Shown here: positions 8,793-16,237 of the stretch, one piece after another
Layout: each line of letters begins with the position of its first letter
How positions within the stretch are numbered: the first letter of the stretch is position 1
Source: Halopseudomonas laoshanensis
GTDB lineage: Bacteria; Pseudomonadota; Gammaproteobacteria; Pseudomonadales; Pseudomonadaceae
Assembly (NCBI RefSeq): GCF_008365385.1
Contig: NZ_QOVF01000001.1
Location: forward strand, 434,001 to 498,000
DNA length: 64,000 bases
Direction of reading: 5' to 3'
Position numbers and translations under genes: made by a program
The notes under the pieces: generated by a model
Told to the model about the DNA's origin: nothing
The model's input: only the letters and a program-made list of their open reading frames with translations
The model's database searches: none

Positions 8793-9989
8793 TCAGTCGC
8801 GCACCAACAACAGGCTGCCGCCCAGCGGTCCGCCCCCGGCGGCCGTGACCGCTACCTGGTGATCAGCAATCTGGCGCTTGTCGGCGCGCCCCCATAGTTG
8901 CAAACAGGCTTCGTGCACGTAGCCCAGGCCGTGGGTGCGCCCTCCGGAGAGCTGGCCACCATTGGTATTCAACGGTAGCTCACCGTCTAGCGCGATGCGC
9001 TGCCCGCCGTCAACAAAACGCCCGCTCTCCCCTACCGGACACAGTCCCAGAGCCTCTAGCCAGATCATGGTCAGTATCGAGAAGCCATCGTAGAGCTGCG
9101 CGGAGCCGACATCCTTGGGTTTCAGATCGGTACGTGCCCACATCATGCGCCCGACATCGAACGCCGCGCCCTGGGTCAGCGAAATCTGATCCCAGGACCA
9201 GGGCTGGTTAAGCGCTGCACCCATGGCTTCGATCCGGATCGGCGGGTTGCGCCCGTCTTTGGCGACATCACGGCGCGACAGGATGATGGCGGTTGAGGCA
9301 TCACAATGCACATCGCAATCGAACATACGTAATGGTGTGGATATCATCCTCGACTGCATGTAGTCGTCCATGCTCATCGGTGTACGATAAACCGCCTTGG
9401 GGTTGAGCTCGGCGTTGCGCCGGCAGGTCAGAGCGATTTGTGCGAGCTGTTCCGAGGTGGTGCCATAGTCATGAAAATGCCGCTGCGCATACATGGCCAT
9501 CAGATTTGCCGCCGAGAGCACATTGAAAGGGGTGTACCACTGCCAGGCAAAACTGCTGTCCCGTCCCTGAGTTTTATTCGTCAGGGCTGAAGCTTGCTTG
9601 TTGTGTTGCCGGGTAGAGGACTCGGTAATGGTGCGAAATACCAGCACATTTCGACACATGCCGCTGGCAATGGCCATGACCCCATTGATGATGCCGGCTA
9701 GGGGGCCGGGCCCCTCATAGCCGCCGCCAAACCAGTTTACGTTCAAGCCAAGTGCATTTTTAAGCGCGTTCGGCCCGACCGGAGAAAAGCTGTCACCGTT
9801 ATTGTTGTCACCCGGCCAGCACGCTACCCCATCGATCTCGTCCCGGGTCAGTCCCGCATCGGCAATGGCTTCAAGACAGGCGTCTGCGGTCAGCCGCATG
9901 GCTGACAACTGCGAAGGGCGGCCAACCTCGGATTGACCAATACCGGTAATAGCGACATCTTTTTCATACAGACGGTCAAACATGCTCAA
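8793..9989 (-). CDS. ditF: thiolase-fold lipid-transfer protein, Ltp2-like retroaldolase (DitF-like)
   Basis: A 398-residue member of the SCP-x/Ltp thiolase-like family. The nucleophilic cysteine of true thiolases (expected near residue 85-90) is absent; that stretch reads NWFGGGYEG. Tyr300 (QLYDGFS) and Tyr357 (GLGYVHE) fall in the places where Ltp2-type aldolases carry their two catalytic tyrosines, and His353 is nearby. With its DUF35 partner, overlapping by four bases, it is best read as a CoA-thioester retroaldolase rather than a beta-ketothiolase. In steroid degraders the analogous Ltp2-ChsH2 pair removes a short acyl unit. The substrate here is inferred to be a ring-derived beta-hydroxyacyl-CoA. 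Confidence 0.85.
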   Translation of the reverse strand: MSMFDRLYEKDVAITGIGQSEVGRPSQLSAMRLTADACLEAIADAGLTRDEIDGVACWPGDNNNGDSFSPVGPNALKNALGLNVNWFGGGYEGPGPLAGIINGVMAIASGMCRNVLVFRTITESSTRQHNKQASALTNKTQGRDSSFAWQWYTPFNVLSAANLMAMYAQRHFHDYGTTSEQLAQIALTCRRNAELNPKAVYRTPMSMDDYMQSRMISTPLRMFDCDVHCDASTAIILSRRDVAKDGRNPPIRIEAMGAALNQPWSWDQISLTQGAAFDVGRMMWARTDLKPKDVGSAQLYDGFSILTMIWLEALGLCPVGESGRFVDGGQRIALDGELPLNTNGGQLSGGRTHGLGYVHEACLQLWGRADKRQIADHQVAVTAAGGGPLGGSLLLVRD

Positions 9990-10381
9990 TCCTTAACAAA
10001 TAGGGGAAGCCATACATCGTCTTCCTGCTGAAAGTGCACTCTGACGGGCATCCCGATAAAGACGTCTGTCACCGGTATCCCTTCGATATTACTGACGAAG
10101 CGCAGACCTGCCTGCTCTACCAGCTCGACGATGGCAATCACGAAGGGCTCCTGCAGTTCAGGTGTCCAGGGCTGGTGGTTGATGGTAAAGCTGGCGACCT
10201 GGCCTTTTCCCGACACGGCCTCCGGACCTACTTCAAAGCTGTTGCACGCGGGGCAAACGGGACTGGGCGGGTGAAAGTAACGAGTACAGGCGCTGCAGCG
10301 GTGGATCAGCAGCGCGTTGTTTTTACCACCTTGCCAAAAGGCGCGGTTGTCACCGGTGAGGGCGGGCAGCTTTCTCGGCAT
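9986..10381 (-). CDS. DUF35 OB-fold zinc-ribbon partner protein
   Basis: A 131-residue protein with an N-terminal zinc ribbon (Cys29, Cys32, Cys43, Cys46 in CSAC and CPAC) and a C-terminal OB-fold. It is encoded directly upstream of the thiolase-like gene, with an ATGA overlap. DUF35 proteins are obligate partners of Ltp-type aldolases and some thiolases, shaping the active site and binding CoA. It is not itself expected to be an enzyme. The start is 50 bases from the shared operator at 10430. Confidence 0.88.
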   Translation of the reverse strand: MPRKLPALTGDNRAFWQGGKNNALLIHRCSACTRYFHPPSPVCPACNSFEVGPEAVSGKGQVASFTINHQPWTPELQEPFVIAIVELVEQAGLRFVSNIEGIPVTDVFIGMPVRVHFQQEDDVWLPLFVKD

Positions 10382-10429
10382 CGGATAAATCCTGTCTTAA
10401 CAACTTGGATAACCCAAGGTTAGCATTTG

Positions 10430-10450
10430 TACACATATTAAAAAAGTGTT
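10430..10450. promoter_or_regulatory. putative dit operator 2 (TACAC-N11-GTGTT) between divergent ditF and ditG units
   Basis: ACAC (10431-10434), 11 bases, then GTGT (10446-10449), in the 133-bp divergent gap. It lies 50 bases from the DUF35 start and 65 bases from the SDR start, so a single bound protein could govern both directions. Confidence 0.5.
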
Positions 10451-10514
10451 CTAATCTAAATCTACTGGGCCTTGCATTGGCCTATCTAATAAGACTCACT
10501 TGTGGAGGTCGCTC

Positions 10515-11216
10515 ATGACCCTTTCTCTGCAAGGCCGCGCAGTAATAGTCACAGGCGGCTTTGGTGTACTCGGTAGCGCGCTGACCAAATTGTTGCTTGA
10601 GCGGGGGGCTAGAGTAGCGGCCCTGGATCTGAGTGACGTGCCTGCCGCGTTGACAGCTTCCGCTGACTTTCTTCCCCTGGGCATGGTCAATCTGACCGAA
10701 ACGGCGTCCGCCGAGCAAGCGATGAACCAAGTGATTGAGACTTTTGGGCGTATCAACGCGGTCGTCAATGTTGCTGGTGGCTTCGCCTGGGAAACGTTTG
10801 AATCAGGCTCGTTGGACACCTGGGACCGCCTCTATAAGATGAATGTGCGTACGGCCATCGTCAGCACCAAGGCGGCGTTGCCGCACATTCTGAGCGCCGG
10901 CAACGGTCGCGTGATCAACGTCAGTGCGTTGGCTGCCAACAAGGCTGGATTGGGCGTTGCTGCCTATGCAGCGTCCAAGGCCGGCGTGGCGCGCTTTACC
11001 GAATCGCTCGCGGAAGAGTTGAAAGCCCGCGACGTCACGGTCAATGCGGTCATGCCCAGTATTATCGATACACCCACAAACCGGGCTGATATGCCGGATC
11101 AGGATTTCACCTCATGGGTTACACCCGAAGCGCTGTCTGCCGTCATAGCCTTTTTGCTGTCGGCCGAGGGTCAGGTAATCACTGGGGCCTGCCTACCGGT
11201 AAGTGGTCGAGTATGA
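10515..11216 (+). CDS. ditG: SDR-family oxidoreductase (DitG-like)
   Basis: The ATG at 10515 follows a GGAGG site; an earlier TTG at 10500 would remove that spacing. The 233-residue product has cofactor motif TGGFGVLG, an NVAGG motif and the YAASK catalytic pair. It is a canonical NAD(P)-dependent alcohol/ketone oxidoreductase. It heads an operon with the FAH gene and the ring dioxygenase genes. The exact step is unknown; ring hydroxyl oxidation or reduction of an oxo intermediate are both possible. Confidence 0.85.
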   Translation: MTLSLQGRAVIVTGGFGVLGSALTKLLLERGARVAALDLSDVPAALTASADFLPLGMVNLTETASAEQAMNQVIETFGRINAVVNVAGGFAWETFESGSLDTWDRLYKMNVRTAIVSTKAALPHILSAGNGRVINVSALAANKAGLGVAAYAASKAGVARFTESLAEELKARDVTVNAVMPSIIDTPTNRADMPDQDFTSWVTPEALSAVIAFLLSAEGQVITGACLPVSGRV

Positions 11217-11244
11217 ATAGCTTAATGAATGGGAGATTGTTGCC

Positions 11245-12243
11245 ATGAGATTGGTCACTTTTGTAAATAGCGAAGGCCTGGAACTGGCCGGTGCCTTGAT
11301 TGAGCAGGATCAGTCAGTGCTTGATCTGCAACAGGCTTACACCGAGTTGCACGGAGGGCGGGCTGCAGCGCTGTCCAGCGTTCTTTCGCTTGCAGAGGCA
11401 GGCGATGAAGGTATGGAGCTGGCCCGCAATATTGTTGCCAAGGCACCCTCGGCGGCAGTCCAGGCGCGGGCATCTGTGCGCTTGAGAGCGCCTATTCAAC
11501 CACCGCCGCAGATGCGCGATTTTTCCTGTTTTGAGCTGCACTTGCGTCAGAGTTTTGCTGCTGCTCGCCGTCTTCGTGCGATGCGCACCCCTGACCCGGA
11601 AGCGACGCTCAAGGCCATGAATACCAGCGCCGATGACCGTGTAATGGATACCTTCAACCGCCAGCCGATTTACTACAAGTGCAACCGGTTTGCCGTGGTA
11701 GGGGTGGACGATCAGTTCGAGTGGCCTGCCTACAGCAAAGCGCTGGATTTTGAGCTCGAATTTGGCTGCTACATTGGCAAGCGCGGCAAAGACATTACCC
11801 GTGAAAACGCCCGGCAGCACATTTTCGGCTACACGATTTTCAATGACATCAGCGCCCGAGATGCTCAGGCGAAAGAGATGAGCGGCATGCTCGGCCCGGC
11901 GAAGGGCAAGGATTTTGATACCGCCAATATTATGGGTCCCTGCTTGGTTACGGCGGATGAACTCGAAGATCCCTATGATCTGAATATGATCGCCCGAGTG
12001 AATGGCGAAGAGTGGGGCCGGGGTAACACGCGCGATATGCGCTGGCAGTTTGAAGATGTCATTGCCCATGTATCGCAGTCCGAGACCCTGCACAGTGGAG
12101 AGTTTTTGGGCTCGGGCACTGTAGGAAACGGCTGTGGCCTGGAGCAGTTACGTAACCTCAAGCCCGGAGACGTGATTGAGCTGGAAGTAGACGGAATCGG
12201 CATGTTGCGCACTCAAGTGGGGGAGAAAGGCAATCCATTTTGA
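11245..12243 (+). CDS. ditH: fumarylacetoacetate hydrolase family protein (DitH-like)
   Basis: A 332-residue FAH-family protein with a longer N-terminal domain than the other two FAH genes of the window. The core shows ELEFGCYIGKRGKDI, FNDISARDAQ and the C-terminal GNGCGLE, with metal-binding acidic residues retained. This longer form resembles 2-keto-acid or acylpyruvate hydrolases acting on larger substrates. It lies between ditG and ditA1 as in the BKME-9 order. A hydrolytic or decarboxylating step after ring opening is inferred. Confidence 0.82.
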   Translation: MRLVTFVNSEGLELAGALIEQDQSVLDLQQAYTELHGGRAAALSSVLSLAEAGDEGMELARNIVAKAPSAAVQARASVRLRAPIQPPPQMRDFSCFELHLRQSFAAARRLRAMRTPDPEATLKAMNTSADDRVMDTFNRQPIYYKCNRFAVVGVDDQFEWPAYSKALDFELEFGCYIGKRGKDITRENARQHIFGYTIFNDISARDAQAKEMSGMLGPAKGKDFDTANIMGPCLVTADELEDPYDLNMIARVNGEEWGRGNTRDMRWQFEDVIAHVSQSETLHSGEFLGSGTVGNGCGLEQLRNLKPGDVIELEVDGIGMLRTQVGEKGNPF

Positions 12244-12346
12244 AAACGCCTGATGGCAAAATTAAAGTCAAATTGATACAGATCACTAAAATCTGTTCAC
12301 AAATGTCTTTCAATGTGATTTGCTTGGCGCTGAGCTAAGAGTTACC

Positions 12347-12369
12347 AAGCATTAAATCAATTGATGCTT
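12347..12369. promoter_or_regulatory. putative dit operator variant upstream of ditA1 (AAGCAT-N11-ATGCTT)
   Basis: Perfect 6-bp arms AAGCAT (12347-12352) and ATGCTT (12364-12369), with an 11-base centre, lie 42 bases before the ditA1 start. The half-site AGCAT differs from the AACAT of the ditA3 operator at one base and keeps the gap length. The 167-bp gap before ditA1 suggests the dioxygenase genes have their own promoter. Confidence 0.4.
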
Positions 12370-12410
12370 AGCGCGGCCTGATAAGACCCCTAATAAAACT
12401 GGAGGCGAAC

Positions 12411-13814
12411 ATGCTTACTAAAACCAGCCAGGTGCTTTCCGATGGCACCAAGATTTCTGATTTGATCTATCCAGATACGCGTGAAGTGCAAATGCGCGTG
12501 CTCTCTGACCCTGAAATTTATCAGATGGAAATGGAAAAGATTTTCGGCAAGACCTGGGTGTTGCTCGGTCATGAGTCCGAAATCCCCAACGCGAATGATT
12601 TCATGGTCCGCGACATCGGCGGAGACTCCGTTATTGTGGCCCGCGACAAGCAAAATGAGATCCACGTGACTCTGAACGTCTGCCCGCACCGTGGCATGCG
12701 TGTGGCGCTGACCGATTGCGGTAATACACAGATTCATAAATGTATTTATCACGGTTGGGCTTTCCGACCGAATGGCGACTTTATCGGTTCCCCGGTCAAG
12801 CGCGAATGTATGCACGGCACAATGCTGCCTGAGTCCGAACTGGGCTTGAAAAAGGCGCGTTCAGTACTGTATGGCGGATTGATCTTTGCTACCTGGAACA
12901 TTGAAGGTCCGTCATTCGAGGACTTCCTGGGCGACGCAAAGTGGTATTACGACATTCTGTTCCAGCGTACCGATAAGGGGATGGAGGTTCTTGGGCCACC
13001 CCAGCGATTTATGGTCAACGCCAACTGGAAAACCGCTGGTGAGCAGTCGGCAGCTGACGGATTCCATACGCTGACCCTGCACCGTTGGCTGGGTGAGGTA
13101 GGTAACTACGCTAAAAAAGGCGGGGCTGAGACGGATGATGATGAGCCGGACCTGACGCCAGAAATGTACGGTGTTGAGGTGAGTTCGCCGCATGGCCATG
13201 CGCTGCGTTGCATCGATCTGGCGCGCAAAATCCGCCGGTTGACGGGTCTTGAGCCAGACGATCTGTCAGTACAGGAGAAGCTGAATGCGCTTCCACCAGC
13301 GGGCATGACCAAAGAGATGGTCGACCAGTTGGCAGGGAATCTGAGCGAGGATCAGCTCAAGGTATTGACGTCCATGCCGCCTCAGGTAGGTGGCATGTTT
13401 CCTAATATTCTGTTCGGATTCGTCTATATTCCGCAGCCTGATGGTTCAGTCGTCGGTTCGATGACACTGCATACCTATATTCCCCGTGGTCCAAACCAGC
13501 TTGAGTTCTGCAACTGGATCTTTGCCGAGAAGGATGCACCTGAAGAGCTTCGCGAGAAGATGCTCAAACAGACCATTCAGCTGTTCGGGACCTCTGGCAT
13601 GGTTGAGCAGGATGATTCCGACACCTGGCCACATATGACCCTGTCGGCGAAGGGTGCAATGGGCCGCCATATGACCTTGAAGTATCAGGCCGTTTACGAG
13701 ACGGGCAAACCAGAAGGTTGGCCTGGGCCTGGCATCGTCAACGAGGGCTTTACCAAGGATGACACCCAATGGCATTGGTGGCTCTACTGGAACGAGCTGA
13801 TGAACGCCGAATAA
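12411..13814 (+). CDS. ditA1: Rieske ring-hydroxylating dioxygenase, alpha subunit (DitA1-like)
   Basis: A 467-residue oxygenase large subunit. The Rieske [2Fe-2S] ligands are Cys91 and His93 (CPHRG) and Cys111 and His114 (CIYHGW). The mononuclear iron site is His219 and His224 (DGFHTLTLH), with Asp216 as the bridging residue between the two centres and a carboxylate expected near DDSDTW late in the protein. By analogy with DitA it dihydroxylates the aromatic ring of 7-oxodehydroabietic acid. The beta subunit follows. Electrons should come through the ferredoxin at 3366; the reductase is not in this window. Confidence 0.9.
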   Translation: MLTKTSQVLSDGTKISDLIYPDTREVQMRVLSDPEIYQMEMEKIFGKTWVLLGHESEIPNANDFMVRDIGGDSVIVARDKQNEIHVTLNVCPHRGMRVALTDCGNTQIHKCIYHGWAFRPNGDFIGSPVKRECMHGTMLPESELGLKKARSVLYGGLIFATWNIEGPSFEDFLGDAKWYYDILFQRTDKGMEVLGPPQRFMVNANWKTAGEQSAADGFHTLTLHRWLGEVGNYAKKGGAETDDDEPDLTPEMYGVEVSSPHGHALRCIDLARKIRRLTGLEPDDLSVQEKLNALPPAGMTKEMVDQLAGNLSEDQLKVLTSMPPQVGGMFPNILFGFVYIPQPDGSVVGSMTLHTYIPRGPNQLEFCNWIFAEKDAPEELREKMLKQTIQLFGTSGMVEQDDSDTWPHMTLSAKGAMGRHMTLKYQAVYETGKPEGWPGPGIVNEGFTKDDTQWHWWLYWNELMNAE

Positions 13815-13848
13815 ACACACCCCGGACAAATAAAAACAGGAGCTTCTC

Positions 13849-14409
13849 ATGCAGCAAGTTCAAGAAAATATCCCGGCAGCCGCTCCGGGAAAAGCAATCG
13901 CGGTGGGGTCGGCCGAATACAACGCAGTGCTGACTTTCATGTACGAAGAGGCGGCGTTATTGGATCAGCTACGTCTCGGGGAATGGGGTCAGCTACTGGC
14001 CACCGACCTGATCTATACGGCGCCATTGCGCCATACGCGCCTTGGCGCGGACCATGCCAAAAGTTTTATTCGCACGGTTCAGCATTTCCATGATGATTAC
14101 CGCTCGGTTATGGGTCGTATCCTGCGACTGTCTGGCAAGAGCGCCTGGGCTGAGGATCCGCCATCGCGGACTCGCCGCCTGGTGACCAACGTGATGGTGC
14201 GTGAAACAGACAAGCCTGACGAGCTGGCGGTAGTCAGCTATCTGCTGCTGACGCGTAGCCGTTTCAGTGAGCATCATGTTGATGTGATCAGCTGTGAACG
14301 CCATGACATCCTGCGCCGTGAGACGGACGGCAGTTTCAAGCTGGCACGTCGAGAGGCGCTCCTCGATCAATCTGTGCTGGGAACGGCCAATCTGGCCATC
14401 TTCCTTTAA
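13849..14409 (+). CDS. ditA2: ring-hydroxylating dioxygenase, beta subunit (DitA2-like)
   Basis: A 186-residue SnoaL/NTF2-fold small subunit (conserved EEAALLDQLRLGEW, then RRLVTNVMV and YLLLTRSR). It is structural in these alpha3-beta3 dioxygenases. It starts 34 bases after ditA1, behind an AGGAG site, and is followed by a strong terminator. Its identity is secure from both the fold motifs and the position. Confidence 0.9.
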   Translation: MQQVQENIPAAAPGKAIAVGSAEYNAVLTFMYEEAALLDQLRLGEWGQLLATDLIYTAPLRHTRLGADHAKSFIRTVQHFHDDYRSVMGRILRLSGKSAWAEDPPSRTRRLVTNVMVRETDKPDELAVVSYLLLTRSRFSEHHVDVISCERHDILRRETDGSFKLARREALLDQSVLGTANLAIFL

Positions 14410-14448
14410 GGGTTTGGCCGGCTGTGGTCACAGCCGACCATGCGGGGG

Positions 14449-14483
14449 ACAAAGCCTGTCTTGCAAAAGACAGGCTTTGTTTT
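14449..14483. terminator. bidirectional intrinsic terminator between ditA2 and the DUF2889 gene
   Basis: A perfect 14-bp stem (ACAAAGCCTGTCTT at 14449-14462 with 14467-14480) has a GCAA loop, with T-rich sequence on the plus side and A-rich bases in the stem base for the reverse direction. It separates two converging genes. Confidence 0.8.
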
Positions 14484-14507
14484 ATCCAGGAAAGGGAAAC
14501 AATCACC

Positions 14508-15260
14508 TCAACGCTGAGTTTGAATGATTTCCGGCTCGTTACCGGCGAACCAATCCTGATCGCTTGCGCAAAGTTGGCTTGCACGTTCAGTAAAATCCTC
14601 TGTAGAGCCTTTCATGCGCATGGCCTGCTGTGCTCTAACGGGTTGTTGGGCGTAGCAGAGGCCAGTCACCCTGGCGTGAGGCATTTCGTCCAGATCGTAC
14701 TCGCGCCCGCGGGAGATGGTCGTACAGCGGCGTAATATCAAAGCCGCTTGCGCCTCTTCAGTAGGCAGGTTGGCAATAGCCCAGCCGGCCATGCCGTGGT
14801 TCAAATCGATTCCTCGGTACGGCTCTGGATCCTGAATAAACGTATCGGTAGTTGTCCATTGCAAGAAAATCTTGCCGTCGCGCAGGAGGGTGGAGGTAGT
14901 AACCCCGGCCACGCGCATAGGAACGGTTACGTCATATACGCGCTGGGTCAGCTTGCCGGCGGCCGCAGCAACGGCAAGGCCTGCCAGGTCGAGCATGTGA
15001 GTGCATTGATGCCTGGCGTCGGTTGCCCGTGTCACGCTGTGAGCTACTTCTGACAACGGCATGCCAATCAGCGACTGAAGAGGCGCTGCGGCGCCTGGAC
15101 AGGCTGTATAGGGAAAACGTACAGCGTAGCCGCGCACATCGGTGACCAGGCCCTGAGCGTGCCGGATACTGACCCGGAAGTGATGAAAGTCGTCCTCCAG
15201 AGCGGCTCGCATTTCGCCGTCGGAGTGCTGGTGAATTTCAATACGTCGACGAAAAAGCAT
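14508..15260 (-). CDS. DUF2889 domain protein
   Basis: A 250-residue protein matching the DUF2889 pattern: an early LEDDFHHFRVSIRH core, YAVRFPYTACPGA, a cluster of His and Thr residues (HSVTRATDARHQCTHMLD), and a C-terminal ARVTGLCYAQQP. The family is found beside aromatic and terpenoid degradation genes and has no assigned activity. The conserved His/Asp/Cys clusters look more like an enzyme or metal-binding site than a structural protein. It is divergent from ditI and shares the operator at 15326. It could act on a dit intermediate; this is inference from context. Confidence 0.75.
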   Translation of the reverse strand: MLFRRRIEIHQHSDGEMRAALEDDFHHFRVSIRHAQGLVTDVRGYAVRFPYTACPGAAAPLQSLIGMPLSEVAHSVTRATDARHQCTHMLDLAGLAVAAAAGKLTQRVYDVTVPMRVAGVTTSTLLRDGKIFLQWTTTDTFIQDPEPYRGIDLNHGMAGWAIANLPTEEAQAALILRRCTTISRGREYDLDEMPHARVTGLCYAQQPVRAQQAMRMKGSTEDFTERASQLCASDQDWFAGNEPEIIQTQR

Positions 15261-15325
15261 GCTGTTGACCTTTATGATAATGATGGATTAGTGCTGTATG
15301 TCCATCCTGAATATGATTTAATATG

Positions 15326-15346
15326 AACATTAACAAAAAAAGTGTT
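15326..15346. promoter_or_regulatory. putative dit operator 3 (AACAT-N11-GTGTT) between DUF2889 and ditI
   Basis: AACAT (15326-15330), 11 bases, GTGTT (15342-15346). It lies 20 bases before the ditI start and 66 bases from the divergent DUF2889 start. The close position to ditI would suit a repressor better than an activator for that gene. Confidence 0.5.
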
Positions 15347-15365
15347 TATTAAAAAGGTTGCCGAT

Positions 15366-16166
15366 ATGAGACTACTTGAAGATAAAGTCGCCCTGATCAC
15401 CGGCGCTGGTGGTGGAATAGGTGAAGGCGTCGCCCGCTACTTCGTCAAACAAGGTGCCAGTGTTGTGGTGGCGGAGCTTAACGAAAGCTTGGGTAACGCA
15501 GTTACCGCCGATCTCCGGGCTCTGGGCGGGAAAGCGCTCTTTTTCAAGACGGACGTCTCAAGCAAAGACAGCATCAATGCTGCCATTCAGGCCGCTGTCG
15601 ACGAGTTCGGTGGGCTTGATACCTTAGTAAACAATGCCTTTGCGCCAACACCCAATGTGTTGATGGAAGACAAGACTGACGAAATGCTCAAGCAGACCCT
15701 GGACACCACTGTTTGGGCTGCATGGTGGTCGATGCGTGCTGCGTTACCCCACATGCGTGCCCGTGGGGGCGGATCGATCATCAACTTCTACTCGATCGAT
15801 ACGGAAATTGGCGCTTGGCTACACTCGGACTATAACACCGCCAAATCTGCCATCGTCGGACTGACGCGGAGCGCGGCGGCTGAATGGGGCCGCTTTAATG
15901 TCCGCGTGAACGCTATTGCCCCGACTGCCATGGGAGCCACTTTCCACAAACTGGCGGCTGAAAACCCCGGATTTGCTGAACGGTCTGCGGCCATGCGACC
16001 TTTGGGTCGCAGCGGTGATCCAGAGGATGATATCGGGCCAGTAGTTGCTTTTCTGGCTTCTGAAATGTCGCGCTACATGACTGGGGAATCCCTGCATGTG
16101 GACGGGGGTATTCATTTGCCTCGCTACAATTCGCGCCCTGCAGATGTGCCGGTGCGGGAGTACTAA
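15366..16166 (+). CDS. ditI: SDR-family oxidoreductase (DitI-like)
   Basis: The ATG at 15366 is chosen because the longer frame would begin inside the operator; an AAGG site lies eight bases ahead. The 266-residue product has TGAGGGIG, NNA and the YNTAK catalytic pair. It is a canonical NAD(P)-dependent SDR. In the dit system an SDR is needed to oxidise the C7 alcohol to the 7-oxo acid, and this gene is one candidate beside ditG. A terminator separates it from the convergent ligase. Confidence 0.83.
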   Translation: MRLLEDKVALITGAGGGIGEGVARYFVKQGASVVVAELNESLGNAVTADLRALGGKALFFKTDVSSKDSINAAIQAAVDEFGGLDTLVNNAFAPTPNVLMEDKTDEMLKQTLDTTVWAAWWSMRAALPHMRARGGGSIINFYSIDTEIGAWLHSDYNTAKSAIVGLTRSAAAEWGRFNVRVNAIAPTAMGATFHKLAAENPGFAERSAAMRPLGRSGDPEDDIGPVVAFLASEMSRYMTGESLHVDGGIHLPRYNSRPADVPVREY

Positions 16167-16194
16167 GATCCTTCAGGTCTAGTAGGTTGTACAT

Positions 16195-16223
16195 ATCAAA
16201 GCCCGCGTTGAAGCGGGCTTGAT
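16195..16223. terminator. terminator between ditI and ditJ (convergent)
   Basis: ATCAA-AGCCCGC (16195-16206) pairs with GCGGGCTTGAT (16213-16223) around a six-base loop, with one bulged A. It lies in the 71-bp gap between converging genes and is followed by TGTTG on the plus strand. Confidence 0.65.
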
Positions 16224-16237
16224 TGTTGTGGGTGTTA

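Noticed and set aside
8793-9989. Annotation as a beta-ketothiolase
   Set aside because: The nucleophilic cysteine motif is absent and the DUF35 partner points to the Ltp2-type aldolase group.
11314-12093. A 259-codon minus-strand frame opposite ditH
   Set aside because: It is an antisense shadow of a clear FAH-family gene, with no ribosome-binding site or recognisable domain.
12322-12345. A TCACA/TGTGA-like pair in the region before ditA1, considered as a further operator or CRP site
   Set aside because: Its gap is 12 bases rather than 11 and its half-sites are off by one register, so it was left out of the repeated dyad set.
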